64,000 nt of DNA from Clostridia bacterium (GCA_017501225.1 JAFVXH010000019.1:186001-250000); one strand, 5' to 3'. Positions 8,551-17,170 are shown, counted from the stretch's first letter. Made by a program: numbers and translations. Notes: a model not told the origin generated them from the sequence alone.

Positions 8551-9449
8551 AGATCGTTTTTGCACTGATCAAACGAAATATCAAGCTCTTTTTCAAGGAT
8601 AAGGCGATGTTCCTCACGTCGCTCATCACCCCCGCGATCCTGCTTGTACTGTACGCCACCTTCCTTGGAAACGTTTACCGCGATAGCTTCCTTGCGTTTT
8701 TGCCGGAAGGTCTGGTTTTGTCCGATCAGGTGCTCGGAGGCATTGTGGGCGGACAGCTGATGTCCTCGATTTTAGCGGTGTCCTGCGTAACGGTTGCCGT
8801 GTGCTCCAATTTTTTGACGGTTCAGGATAAGGCGAACGGAAGCATCCGCGATTTTCTGGTTTCTCCCGTTCATCCTGCCGCGCTGGCGGTGGGATACTAT
8901 ATCGCGTCCTTCTGTTCGACCATGATCATCTGCCTGTGCGCAGCGGTGATCTGCTTCGTTTATCTGGCATTTGTGGGATGGTATCTTGCGGTCGCGGACG
9001 TATTTCTGATCCTTCTGGATATTTTCCTCTTGGTTCTGTTTGGGACGGCACTTTCCTCGATCATCAATCTGTTCCTCTCTACAAACGGACAGATCTCCGC
9101 GTTTGGAACGATCGTCAGCTCGGGCTACGGCTTTGTTTCGGGTGCCTATATGCCGATCTCGCAGTTTTCGTCGGTCTTGCAAAACGTGATCGCGTGCCTT
9201 CCGGGAACCTATGGAACCAGTCTGATGAGAGGGCACTGTATGCAGGGTGCGATCTCGGAGCTTGCCTCGCTTGGCATTCCCGCAGATGCCATTGCGGAGA
9301 TCAAACGATCGTTGGATTGCAGCATTTCCTTTTTCGGACATGAGGTTTCAACCTTGGGCTCATACGGGATCCTGATCGGAACGGATCTCTTGCTGATCGC
9401 GGTCTACGTTTTGCTCAACGTTTACCGGATGAAAAAAGCAAAGAAGTAA
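8547..9449 (+). CDS. ABC-2 type transporter permease
   Basis: A 300-residue membrane partner of the preceding ATPase, with six predicted helices and the ABC-2 membrane-domain layout: an N-terminal helix after the basic IKRNIKLFFKDKAMF stretch, a large outer loop and a cluster of helices to the C-terminus. The IRDFLVSPVHP segment is typical of the cytoplasmic coupling region. The ATG overlaps the ATPase stop. A bidirectional terminator follows and separates it from the convergent murE operon. Confidence 0.9.
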   Translation: MKIVFALIKRNIKLFFKDKAMFLTSLITPAILLVLYATFLGNVYRDSFLAFLPEGLVLSDQVLGGIVGGQLMSSILAVSCVTVAVCSNFLTVQDKANGSIRDFLVSPVHPAALAVGYYIASFCSTMIICLCAAVICFVYLAFVGWYLAVADVFLILLDIFLLVLFGTALSSIINLFLSTNGQISAFGTIVSSGYGFVSGAYMPISQFSSVLQNVIACLPGTYGTSLMRGHCMQGAISELASLGIPADAIAEIKRSLDCSISFFGHEVSTLGSYGILIGTDLLLIAVYVLLNVYRMKKAKK

Positions 9450-9461
9450 ACAAACGCAAAA

Positions 9462-9494
9462 AAAGACGGCACCGCGGCTTGCGGTACCGTCTTT
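9462..9494. terminator. Bidirectional terminator between convergent operons
   Basis: AAAGACGGCACCGC (9462-9475) pairs with GCGGTACCGTCTTT (9481-9494) with one mismatch. A-runs precede it and T-rich sequence follows, so it can serve both strands. Confidence 0.8.
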
Positions 9495-9496
9495 GT

Positions 9497-10969
9497 TTAT
9501 GCTTGCAGGGAAAGTGCCGAGCGCACGATATCGCGCTCGCAGAACGGGCGCATTTCGCCTCCGATGAGCTGATAATCCTCGTGTCCCTTTCCCGCAAGCA
9601 CCAGAATATCGCCTTTTTCCGTTTGCCGAACAGCAAACAGAATGGCTTCCTCGCGGTCTGGAATGCAAAAATAGGGAGTGGAGGATCCTTCAAAGGATCG
9701 GGAGATCTGCGCAATGATCTGCTCGGGGTCCTCGTTTGCGGGATTATCCGAGGTCAGAATGCAAAGATCACAGAGTGACGCGGCGGCATCTCCGAGCTCG
9801 CTTCTTCTGATCTGCGTACGCTCACCGACAGAGCCGAACAGACAAAGAAGACGGGAAGGCTGATAAGCGCGTAAGGAGCGCAGAAGCTCGGTCAGGGATA
9901 CGCCGTTGTGTGCATAATCAATGACCACCCACGCGCCGTTTGGCAGAGGAAGCGCTTCACAGCGTCCCGCAACCGAAACGTCGGAAAGGGCATTGGCACA
10001 GTCCAAAAGCGGAATGCCGAACACCGCGTTTGCCGTAGCCAAGGCAAGCAGGGCATTGGATACGTTGATGCTGCCGAGCATGGGAAGTGTCATGGAAAGG
10101 CTTTTGCCGTCATGGCAAACGGAAAATCTGCTGCCAAGACCGTTGTACAGAAACGTGGGCTCGATCCTCTCGGCAGTGTAGTCCGCGCAAGCGTTTACAG
10201 AGCAGGACACGCGCGTTTGGATGGGAGAATCCGCAAGGATGCGCGCGGAGGCGTCATCGTCCGCGTTCAGGACGGCGCTTTGCGCGCCAAAGTCTTCAAA
10301 AAGGCGTTTTTTGCAAGCAAAATAGTCCTTGACCGATGTGTGCTCCCCGATTCCTACGTGGTCGTGAGAAAAGTTGGTAAAGAGCGCGCAGAAGACGCTC
10401 GTGCCCGTCAGGCGGTGCTGCAGGATTGCTTGCGAGGAAACCTCCAGCACAACCGCCTGCATGCCCGCCTCTGCCATTTCATAAAAGGTGCGTTGCAGCG
10501 TAACGGCATCGGGCGTGGTGTTCTTGGTTTGTTTCTGAACGCTTCCGTATGTAATTCCGTTGGTGCCGACGTATCCGCAAAAGATGCCTGCGTGATTGAG
10601 TATGCGGGTCAGCATTTGTGCCGTAGTGGTTTTTCCCTTGGTTCCCGTAATTCCGATGACCTTCAGCCTTTCCGACGGATTTCCGTAAAAGCGCGACGCA
10701 AGGATTCCAAGCGCTTTGCGGCTGCTCTTGACACGCAGAACGTGGGCATCCTTGGGGAGAGGTAATTCCTTTTCCGCAACAAAGCAACGGCATCCGTTTT
10801 CATATGCTGTCAGGGCATAATCGTGCCCGTCCGCGCGCAAGCCCCGAATGCATACGAACAGGGAATCGGAGTGCGCCTCGCTTGCACGCTCGGTCAGGTG
10901 TGAAATTTCGCGCTGCGGAACGCCTGAAAGATCGGTCACAAGGGGAGAAAGTAAATCCTTGAGTGTCAC
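9497..10969 (-). CDS. murE: MurE-type UDP-MurNAc-L-Ala-D-Glu ligase, lysine-type motif
   Basis: A 490-residue Mur ligase that would add the third amino acid to the UDP-MurNAc dipeptide. The ATP loop GITGTKGKTTT lies near residue 110, VLEVSSQ and TNFSHDH follow, and a lysine in YFACKKR fits the carbamylated site. The amino-acid pocket reads SDNPANEDP, not DNPR. The Arg marks meso-diaminopimelate enzymes, while DNPA is described for the L-lysine enzyme of Staphylococcus aureus. GTG 10969 overlaps the racemase stop (GTGA) and follows GGAGG. It lies outside any mur/fts cluster, so it may be the main MurE or a specialised paralogue. Confidence 0.88.
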   Translation of the reverse strand: MTLKDLLSPLVTDLSGVPQREISHLTERASEAHSDSLFVCIRGLRADGHDYALTAYENGCRCFVAEKELPLPKDAHVLRVKSSRKALGILASRFYGNPSERLKVIGITGTKGKTTTAQMLTRILNHAGIFCGYVGTNGITYGSVQKQTKNTTPDAVTLQRTFYEMAEAGMQAVVLEVSSQAILQHRLTGTSVFCALFTNFSHDHVGIGEHTSVKDYFACKKRLFEDFGAQSAVLNADDDASARILADSPIQTRVSCSVNACADYTAERIEPTFLYNGLGSRFSVCHDGKSLSMTLPMLGSINVSNALLALATANAVFGIPLLDCANALSDVSVAGRCEALPLPNGAWVVIDYAHNGVSLTELLRSLRAYQPSRLLCLFGSVGERTQIRRSELGDAAASLCDLCILTSDNPANEDPEQIIAQISRSFEGSSTPYFCIPDREEAILFAVRQTEKGDILVLAGKGHEDYQLIGGEMRPFCERDIVRSALSLQA

Positions 10970-11721
10970 GCAGGACCTCCTTTGGAGGACGCCATGAATT
11001 CCTCCTCAAAGCCGATGGGCTCCTTGCCGCAGGACAGAACGGTGTGATATGCCAGAACGTCCAGAGAATCCAGGAAGATCTGATCGTCAAGAGAGTGCTT
11101 TTTGAGCAGGGAAAGCTCGGTACAGCCCAGCACCAGGCGCTGAGCACCGCGCGCGATCAGTGCGTGTGCGACGGTGTAGAGCTTGGAAAGATCGGGCGCG
11201 CGGTTTTGCTTGATCTCATCATAAATGAGCGAGGTGATCAGCGCTTGCTCCTCCTTGGTGGGAATGAGGCACTTGGTCTTGCTCCCGTTGCAAAAATACT
11301 GATAAGAGCCCGACCTGACCGTCCCCTCGGTTGCCAGAAGCCCGAATTTTTCCACGCCTTGCTCGGTCAGGTGTCCGACCGTTTTTTCAATGATATTCAA
11401 GATCGGAACGGGACAATCGCGTTGCAGCTCCTCGTAAAAGGTGTGCGCGGTGTTGCAGGGAATGACGATCAGGGTAGCCCCCGCGCCAACCAAGCGATCA
11501 CGCTCCTGCTTCATCGCAGGGAGAGGGCTTTGATCGGATGTGCCCAATATGTAAGCGGTTCGGTCGGGTGTCGTGGCACGGCTGCTGATCAAAAGGTCAA
11601 TGTGTCCTTGATCTCCGTCTGCTTTTGTATGGGAGGTGAGAAGCTCGTAAAAATAGACGCTTGACATCGGTCCCAGACCGCCAAGCACGCCGAGTAAGGG
11701 TTTGTTTTTCTGACTGTCCAC
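10966..11721 (-). CDS. Aspartate/glutamate racemase family protein
   Basis: About 251 residues of the cofactor-independent two-cysteine racemase family. The catalytic cysteines are in IPCNTAHTF and VLGCTELSLL, and the N-terminus has GVLGGLGPMSS. The NTAH form is closer to aspartate or broad-specificity racemases (RacD/YgeA-like) than to MurI. The GTG at 11721 is preferred because a GAGGAGGAG site lies at normal distance. The ATG at 11739 overlaps the upstream stop but has no site of its own. Lying between an ATP-grasp-like gene and a Lys-type MurE, it may supply D-Asp or D-Glu for the cell wall; that role is inferred. Confidence 0.85.
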   Translation of the reverse strand: MDSQKNKPLLGVLGGLGPMSSVYFYELLTSHTKADGDQGHIDLLISSRATTPDRTAYILGTSDQSPLPAMKQERDRLVGAGATLIVIPCNTAHTFYEELQRDCPVPILNIIEKTVGHLTEQGVEKFGLLATEGTVRSGSYQYFCNGSKTKCLIPTKEEQALITSLIYDEIKQNRAPDLSKLYTVAHALIARGAQRLVLGCTELSLLKKHSLDDQIFLDSLDVLAYHTVLSCGKEPIGFEEEFMASSKGGPA

Positions 11722-11735
11722 CGTTGCTCCTCCTC

Positions 11736-12128
11736 TCATTCTTCGGTATTTCGATTGTTGATCTGTGCTTCCGTCCGGCGGTCTGCCAGAACGTACCTGC
11801 TTTCCAGTGCTTCCTGCTGATCCCAAAGAAAATCGACGTATTCCTCGGAGCAAGGGAAGAGATACAGGATGACGTCAGCATTTCCCATCTGCTCGGCAAA
11901 ATCCAACAGTGCCGTTGTCATTAAGAGTTGTCCGCGCGTTTTTCCGACCTTATGAAACCTGAGAAAGGCGGAAAAGCGGAGCGAGAGCGGAATTTTGTTG
12001 CAAAACACGTGAGAAACGACGCCGTACCGACGGAAGATCTTCAGGGAAAGCTCCGCCGTATGTGCCGAGCAACCGAGAAGAACGGGCACAAGCTCGCCCG
12101 ACAAAATTTCAGGCACAATAAAATCCAT
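11736..12128 (-). CDS. Short protein resembling a pre-ATP-grasp domain
   Basis: A 130-residue protein without signal peptide or membrane helix. The pattern PVLLG...HTAELSLKIFRRYG, a basic middle and an ILYLFPCSEEYVDFL stretch resemble the N-terminal Rossmann-like domain that precedes the ATP-grasp fold in D-aspartate-ligase-like enzymes. The ATP-grasp catalytic part is missing. It could be a truncated ligase, a free-standing domain or an unrelated protein. It is first in the operon with the racemase and murE. A TATAAT-like -10 lies on the minus strand at 12192-12187, though no good -35 was found. Confidence 0.45.
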   Translation of the reverse strand: MDFIVPEILSGELVPVLLGCSAHTAELSLKIFRRYGVVSHVFCNKIPLSLRFSAFLRFHKVGKTRGQLLMTTALLDFAEQMGNADVILYLFPCSEEYVDFLWDQQEALESRYVLADRRTEAQINNRNTEE

Positions 12129-12254
12129 CGCCGCATTCCTCCCGTTTTCGTTTTGTCGGATCCACCGTTTTTGCGATCTTCACTCTATTATAGCACATTT
12201 TTTGACAGAAAGAAAGAAGTTTATAAAAAACTCTTTGTTTTTTCAAAAAAAGAA

Positions 12255-12282
12255 TTGCATTTCTCGTCTTTTTTGATATAAT
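12255..12282 (+). promoter_or_regulatory. Sigma-A promoter of the acetyltransferase gene
   Basis: TTGCAT at 12255-12260 and TATAAT at 12277-12282 with a 16-base spacer. Transcription would start near 12289, which rules out the GTG at 12290 as translation start. Confidence 0.75.
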
Positions 12283-12316
12283 AGACCCAGTGGAAGAAAA
12301 CAAAAGGATGACTGTG

Positions 12317-12919
12317 ATGAAGAAAGAAAAGCTGTACCGTATATTTTCACATCTGCCCGAGCTTACGACAAAGCGTTTGACCTTGCGGAAGATTTTGGTA
12401 TCGGATACCGAGGACGTTTACGCGTACTCCTCCCGCCAGGACGTGACGCAGTATCTGACGTGGTATCCCCATCCCGACAGAGCCTACACCAGAGAATATC
12501 TGCAGTATCTGGGCAACCGCTATGCTGCGGGCATGTACTACGATTGGGCGATCTTTTACGAGCCCGAGGGACGCATGGTAGGTACCTGCGGATTTACCTC
12601 CTTTAACTGCACCTCGGACAGTGCCGAGGTCGGATACGTCTTAAATCCCGAATATTGGGGAAAGGGCATTGCGCAGGAGGCGCTTTGCCGTGTGCTCAAT
12701 TTCGGATTTGAAAAGCTCAACCTCAACCGCATCGAAGCGCGCTATATGGAAGGAAACGAGCGCTCGCGCAAGGTCATGGAGCGCGTCGGTATGACCTATG
12801 AGGGAACCCTTCGCCAGGGGATGCTTGTCAAGGGAAATTATATCGACGTCGGAATTTGCTCGATCCTGCGAAGCGAATGGGAAGCAAATCCAAACAAAAC
12901 GAATGCTTTTTTTGAATAA
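12317..12919 (+). CDS. GNAT N-acetyltransferase, RimJ/RimL type
   Basis: A 200-residue member of the acetyl-CoA-dependent GNAT family. The N-terminal LTTKRLTLRKI segment and the core G-x-x-G-x-G/A-x-E type motif (YWGKGIAQEAL) are characteristic of the RimJ/RimL branch, which acetylates protein N-termini, amino acids or antibiotics. The C-terminal NLNRIEARYMEGNERSRKVMERVGM is typical. The ATG at 12317 is chosen because AAAGGAT lies 9 bases upstream and the promoter excludes earlier starts. It is a single-gene transcript ahead of rubrerythrin. Substrate unknown. Confidence 0.88.
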   Translation: MKKEKLYRIFSHLPELTTKRLTLRKILVSDTEDVYAYSSRQDVTQYLTWYPHPDRAYTREYLQYLGNRYAAGMYYDWAIFYEPEGRMVGTCGFTSFNCTSDSAEVGYVLNPEYWGKGIAQEALCRVLNFGFEKLNLNRIEARYMEGNERSRKVMERVGMTYEGTLRQGMLVKGNYIDVGICSILRSEWEANPNKTNAFFE

Positions 12920-12932
12920 AGCGCCATATTTT

Positions 12933-12960
12933 GGGGAGATACTCTTTACGGGTTCTCCCC
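12933..12960 (+). terminator. Hairpin between acetyltransferase and rubrerythrin genes
   Basis: GGGGAGA (12933-12939) pairs with TCTCCCC (12954-12960), followed by a T-rich but interrupted stretch. It may be a weak terminator or attenuator upstream of rubrerythrin. Confidence 0.45.
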
Positions 12961-12982
12961 GATTCTTTATTTTGGAGGTATT

Positions 12983-13543
12983 ATGGCAAGCTACACAGAA
13001 ACGGGCGTGCTTTTGGAAAAGCTCGCGGGCACGCAGACCGAACGCAATCTGCATACCGCACTCAGCGGTGAATCTCAGGCGTATTTACGCTACAAATGGT
13101 TTGAAAAGAAGGCGAAGGAGGACGGATACGTTGAGATCTCCCAGCTCTTTCGCGATACGGCGGACAATGAAAAGGAGCACGCTGAGCTGTGGTTTAAGTA
13201 CCTTGGCGGCTGGTCCTCGACCGAAAAGAATTTAGAGGTGGCATCCAAGGGCGAAAATTTTGAGTGGTCCACGATGTACGCGGAGTTTGAAAAGACCGCA
13301 AGGGAGGAGGGCTTTGATGCCATTGCCGGACTCTTTGCGCGCGTTGCCTCCATTGAAAAGCAGCACGAGGACAATTATCAAAGGGAGCTGCAGCGTGTCA
13401 GGAACGGAGAGGTGTTTACCTCGCAGAGCGCGGACACCAAGTGGATCTGCCTCAACTGCGGATACGTGGTTGTCGGCAAGGAGCCGCCCAGGATCTGCCC
13501 GACCTGCATGCATCCGCAGGGTTATTTCAAGCAGCAAAGCTGA
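12983..13543 (+). CDS. Rubrerythrin
   Basis: A 186-residue protein with an N-terminal ferritin-like four-helix domain (about residues 10-145, with ExxH-type diiron ligands in SGESQAYLRYK, DNEKEHAELW and SIEKQHEDNY) and a C-terminal rubredoxin-like zinc/iron knuckle (WICLNCGYV and ICPTCMHPQGYF). Rubrerythrins reduce hydrogen peroxide in the cytoplasm of anaerobes using electrons from rubredoxin, which fits a strict anaerobe. A TTGGAGG site precedes the ATG. It is monocistronic, with a strong terminator just after the stop. Confidence 0.95.
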   Translation: MASYTETGVLLEKLAGTQTERNLHTALSGESQAYLRYKWFEKKAKEDGYVEISQLFRDTADNEKEHAELWFKYLGGWSSTEKNLEVASKGENFEWSTMYAEFEKTAREEGFDAIAGLFARVASIEKQHEDNYQRELQRVRNGEVFTSQSADTKWICLNCGYVVVGKEPPRICPTCMHPQGYFKQQS

Positions 13544-13550
13544 ACAGAAA

Positions 13551-13579
13551 AGCGAGGGAAGCGCGTTCCCTCGCTTTTT
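13551..13579. terminator. Terminator after rubrerythrin
   Basis: The stem AGCGAGGGAA (13551-13560) / TTCCCTCGCT (13566-13575) is followed by T-rich sequence. A-rich bases on the left let it also serve the convergent BofC-like gene. Confidence 0.85.
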
Positions 13580-13589
13580 CGTTTTCGGA

Positions 13590-14015
13590 TCAGCTTCCGT
13601 AATCCTGCATCCGCAAAAGAAGCTCCTCCAGGGTGCTGCACAGGATCCCCTGTCGGATCTCCTCACGCTCCTTGGCGGGTAGCGTGGATACGTGCGTGTC
13701 GCTTTCAAAAAGGAACTGCCCCTGGGCGGTATAGATCGCGATCTTACCGTTGATCTCCTTGATCATAAATTGCGACTCCTTTTGGGGTGCATCTACCAAA
13801 ATATCGGCATTTTCCAGGTCCGCTTCATCCTTGGCAGCCTGACTGAAAACGTCAACGTATCCGTCCAGCTGATCGATCAGCTCCTCCGCTTCCTCTACGA
13901 TCAGTCCGTTTTCCGCAATCGCGTTGCGCAGGGACGATAGCGTGGTAATGGACAGCGTCAGGCAAATTAAAAGGATCAATCCGCAAAGCGCGATCAGAAT
14001 TTTTGGTACATCCAT
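13590..14015 (-). CDS. BofC C-terminal-domain-like membrane-anchored protein
   Basis: A 141-residue protein with one N-terminal membrane helix (about residues 5-27), a short helical linker, and a C-terminal domain with FMIKEINGKIAIY, a conserved STLP and a GILCSTLEELLLRMQDYGS ending. This matches the BofC C-terminal domain of Clostridia and bacilli. In Bacillus subtilis, BofC acts in the forespore as a check on the SpoIVB protease in sigma-K activation. The clostridial versions share only the C-terminal part and their role is not established. It faces away from the PBP gene. Confidence 0.7.
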   Translation of the reverse strand: MDVPKILIALCGLILLICLTLSITTLSSLRNAIAENGLIVEEAEELIDQLDGYVDVFSQAAKDEADLENADILVDAPQKESQFMIKEINGKIAIYTAQGQFLFESDTHVSTLPAKEREEIRQGILCSTLEELLLRMQDYGS

Positions 14016-14133
14016 ACTCTTTCTCCATTCTCATTTTTTTGCAACGGGGGTAATGTTAGCATAACCCGCATGCCGTGTATTATGTAACGAATGTTGGAAT
14101 ACTATTTGCGAAAAGTCAAATGGAGGTCGATTT

Positions 14134-16560
14134 ATGGGAGGAAACACAAAAGGCAGACGTGCACTTCGTGTCATCGGATTGATTCTTTGCGTGGGGATCT
14201 TGCTTTGCGGATGTCTGGCAATTTTTTCGGGCGCGTATATTTTGCATCGCTTTTCCTTGCACGTGCCGACGGATTTCTTTCGGCTTTCCGCCAAGGGGAT
14301 CGCGCCGCGCTTTTACGTGTATCAGTTCGAGGATCGGGCAAATCGCTTGGGATGCTCACGGCCCATCTCGGAGGGATATGCCTCCTTTCCAAAAACCGAT
14401 TATCTTTCGTCGGCAGACATTCCAAAGCAGCTCTCGGATGCCTTTATCGCCATTGAGGATAAACGCTTTTACCAACACAACGGTGTGGACCTGAGAAGAA
14501 CGCTGTCGGCATCCCTGAACTGGATATTTGGCTTTTCGGACAGCTTCGGAGGCTCGACGATCACCCAACAGGTCGTCAAGAACGTGACGGGAAACGATCA
14601 GGTCACCGTCAGTCGGAAAATTCAGGAAATCCTTTATGCGTTGGATCTGGAACGGAATATGGATAAAAGCGAGATTATGGAATTGTATCTCAACGTAATC
14701 CATTTTTCGGACCGATGCGACGGGATCGTAGCGGCGGCAAGGCATTACTATTCCAAATCGGTCGGGGAACTGACGCTTGCGGAGTGCGCATCTCTGGCTG
14801 CCATTACGAACAGCCCGTCTTATTATAACCCGATCCGCCACCCGGAAAACAATCTCGCACGTCGAAATCTGATTTTGGATGAAATGCTTTCCCAGGGGAT
14901 GATCGATCACGACGCGCACGATGTCGCCGTCGCAAGCCCCTTGACGCTCCTTGTCAGTGAGGAGGAAAGCGGAGGGATCAATTCCTGGTATATCGATATG
15001 GCGATTGAGGATATTATAGCGGATCTGGAAAGAGAGTACGGTCTGAATCGAAGCGCGGCGTCAAGGCTGGTCTATTCGGGAGGGCTGCGGATCGATCTTG
15101 CTATGGATGAGGAGATCCAGCGCACCGTGGAGGAATGCTATCGCACGGCGATTTCCGTTCCAACGGGCGAGGATGGCACGCATGCGGAATCCGCCCTCAT
15201 TGTTTTGGATAACAAAACGGGGGACATCCTTGGAGTGGTCGGTTCCGTCGGACAAAAGAAGGGAAATCGGGTGCAGAATTTTGCAACGCAGACGCTCCGT
15301 CCGCCGGGATCCGCACTCAAGCCCATCACGGTGTACGCGCCCGCGCTTGAAAACGGCACGCTGACCTGGGGAAGTGTATACGATGACGTTCCCGTGGATT
15401 TCGGCGAGGGGGGAGAGATCTCTTGGCCCCGCAACGCAAACGGTCGTTATCGGGGACTTACTACCGCTTCCTACGCAATGGCACACTCCACCAATACGGT
15501 TGCGGTGCGTATTTTACAGCAGCTGGGGACAGAGCACTCCTTTGCGGTGGCAAGGGATCGCTTTCATCTGTCCGCCTTACGCCGTGACACGGCGGCAAAC
15601 GACTGCGATCTCGCAGCCCTCGCCCTCGGTCAGCTCAATTACGGAATCACTCTGCGGGAGCTGAGCACCGCTTATACGGTCTTTGCGGATCAGGGAATGT
15701 ATCACCCATGCCGTTCCTATTACCGTGTGACGGATTCGCAGGGGAATCTTCTTCTCTCACGCCCCGATTCCTCCGAGGTGGTTATGAGTGAGGGGAATGC
15801 CGCCGTGATGACGAAGCTGCTACAGGGAGTGGTGACAGACGGAAGCGGCGCGGAGATCTCCTTGCGTTCACAGATCGAATGTGCGGGTAAGACGGGCACC
15901 TCCAACCGCGAATACGACCGATGGTTTATCGGATACACGCCTGAATTGATCTGCGGCGTTTGGTTTGGATACGAATATCCCCAGCCCGTTACCAAGCGAA
16001 GCTGCGCCACCTCGGTCTGGGACGACGTGATGACGCAGATCGTAAGAAAAAAAGGATGCATGGAAGCATTCGAGGTTCCAAGTGACGTCATTCGGGTGTC
16101 CTATTGCAAGGATTCGGGACTCCTTCCGGCTTCTGCGTGTGAGCATGACGCGCGCGGAAGCCGTCGGGAGCTTGGGTGGTTTGTCAGGGGGACTGAGCCC
16201 AAGACAACTTGCACGTGCCACGTGCTCTGTGCCTATGACACCCAAAACGGTGGGATCTCTCACGGCAGCTGTCCGTCGCAGGACTGTGAGAGTGTCGGCT
16301 TGATTCGGGTGGAACGGCATTTCCCGATCCAGGTAACGGTGGATGACGCGCAGTACGTGTATCGCGTGCCGCCCGCGGAGCTCCCACCCGTCACGGATGA
16401 AAATGCTCCGTATTTTGCAAGCATTTTGACTGATTTCTGCGGTATTTCCAAAGGGAAGACGCAGTTCAACCGGTCCTGCCCGTATCACGCAGAGATATGG
16501 GAGGATGAGGATTGGAGATTCCTGATCCCGTTTGGAAGCGGCACGCGTAATCGGTCATAA
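14134..16560 (+). CDS. Bifunctional class A penicillin-binding protein
   Basis: An 808-residue peptidoglycan synthase with a short cytoplasmic tail, a membrane anchor (about residues 14-38), a GT51 glycosyltransferase domain and a transpeptidase domain. GT51 motifs include EDKRFYQHNGVD (catalytic Glu at residue 108) and GGSTITQQVVKN. Transpeptidase motifs are SALK (Ser393), STN and KTG (Lys586). The enzyme polymerises lipid II and cross-links stem peptides at the outer face of the membrane. After KTG there is a Cys-rich tail with repeated CxC pairs, which is unusual and might form disulfides. The start follows a GGAGG site. Confidence 0.93.
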   Translation: MGGNTKGRRALRVIGLILCVGILLCGCLAIFSGAYILHRFSLHVPTDFFRLSAKGIAPRFYVYQFEDRANRLGCSRPISEGYASFPKTDYLSSADIPKQLSDAFIAIEDKRFYQHNGVDLRRTLSASLNWIFGFSDSFGGSTITQQVVKNVTGNDQVTVSRKIQEILYALDLERNMDKSEIMELYLNVIHFSDRCDGIVAAARHYYSKSVGELTLAECASLAAITNSPSYYNPIRHPENNLARRNLILDEMLSQGMIDHDAHDVAVASPLTLLVSEEESGGINSWYIDMAIEDIIADLEREYGLNRSAASRLVYSGGLRIDLAMDEEIQRTVEECYRTAISVPTGEDGTHAESALIVLDNKTGDILGVVGSVGQKKGNRVQNFATQTLRPPGSALKPITVYAPALENGTLTWGSVYDDVPVDFGEGGEISWPRNANGRYRGLTTASYAMAHSTNTVAVRILQQLGTEHSFAVARDRFHLSALRRDTAANDCDLAALALGQLNYGITLRELSTAYTVFADQGMYHPCRSYYRVTDSQGNLLLSRPDSSEVVMSEGNAAVMTKLLQGVVTDGSGAEISLRSQIECAGKTGTSNREYDRWFIGYTPELICGVWFGYEYPQPVTKRSCATSVWDDVMTQIVRKKGCMEAFEVPSDVIRVSYCKDSGLLPASACEHDARGSRRELGWFVRGTEPKTTCTCHVLCAYDTQNGGISHGSCPSQDCESVGLIRVERHFPIQVTVDDAQYVYRVPPAELPPVTDENAPYFASILTDFCGISKGKTQFNRSCPYHAEIWEDEDWRFLIPFGSGTRNRS

Positions 16561-16603
16561 TTCGGTTTCCTTACGCATAAGGTGTTAGCGCAGGGTGCCG
16601 ACA

Positions 16604-16632
16604 AACAGCACCTTTGTAAGGGAGGTGCTGTT
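16604..16632 (+). promoter_or_regulatory. Hairpin masking the ribosome-binding site of the TspO-like gene
   Basis: A perfect 10-bp inverted repeat, AACAGCACCT (16604-16613) / AGGTGCTGTT (16623-16632), with a 9-base loop. Its right arm holds most of the GGAGGTG ribosome-binding site and ends one base before the TTG start. When folded it should block translation initiation, so it may act as a temperature, RNA or protein switch. The mechanism is inferred. Confidence 0.6.
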
Positions 16633-16633
16633 C

Positions 16634-17167
16634 TTGTATAAAAAGCGATACGGAAGGGTTACCGTGCGCGCGTGGCTGACGATGGAGCTGGAGCAATCCA
16701 ATCCGATTGTGATGCTGATCTTCGGGGCGCTTATGCTCTTTGCGGGACTTGCGGTGCGGTTTGTGGCGGGAACGCCTTATCGGATGCTGTTGGAAACCGG
16801 TATCGGAGATTTCGTTCCTCCGGCGTTTCTGATGTGCGTTGCATGGTCGCTTTCCTTTTTTATCATCGGGTGCGCTGCGGGCTTTATCCTGATGTACCGC
16901 TTAGGCGGATGTGACGCGGAAAAATATAAGGGCTGTATGTTCTTTGTTTTGCTTGCGGTTCTGGAGCTTTTGTGGTATCCAACCTTCTTTGCAAAGGGAT
17001 GGGTATTTTTGAGTATCCTTGAATGCATTCTCATTCTTTGTCTGGCGATCTGCATTACAGGATGCTTCTATCGGGTAAGTAAGTTTGCGGGTATGCTGTT
17101 TTTGCTCCACGATATTTGGCTGATCTATATGCTGATCCTCAATTTTGCGGTATTTTTCCGCATTTAA
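16634..17167 (+). CDS. TspO/MBR-related membrane protein
   Basis: About 177 residues with five predicted membrane helices. The pattern LWYPTFFAKGW followed by an alternating helix, and a last helix ending in LIYMLILNFAVFF, resembles TspO/MBR (tryptophan-rich sensory) proteins, which bind tetrapyrroles or lipids. Tryptophan content is low, so the match is distant. The TTG at 16634 fits the GGAGGTG site at 16621; the ATG at 16595 lies upstream of the regulatory hairpin and lacks a site, while ATG 16682 would remove an N-terminal basic segment. It is a single gene with its own strong terminator. Confidence 0.6.
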   Translation: MYKKRYGRVTVRAWLTMELEQSNPIVMLIFGALMLFAGLAVRFVAGTPYRMLLETGIGDFVPPAFLMCVAWSLSFFIIGCAAGFILMYRLGGCDAEKYKGCMFFVLLAVLELLWYPTFFAKGWVFLSILECILILCLAICITGCFYRVSKFAGMLFLLHDIWLIYMLILNFAVFFRI

Positions 17168-17170
17168 TCA

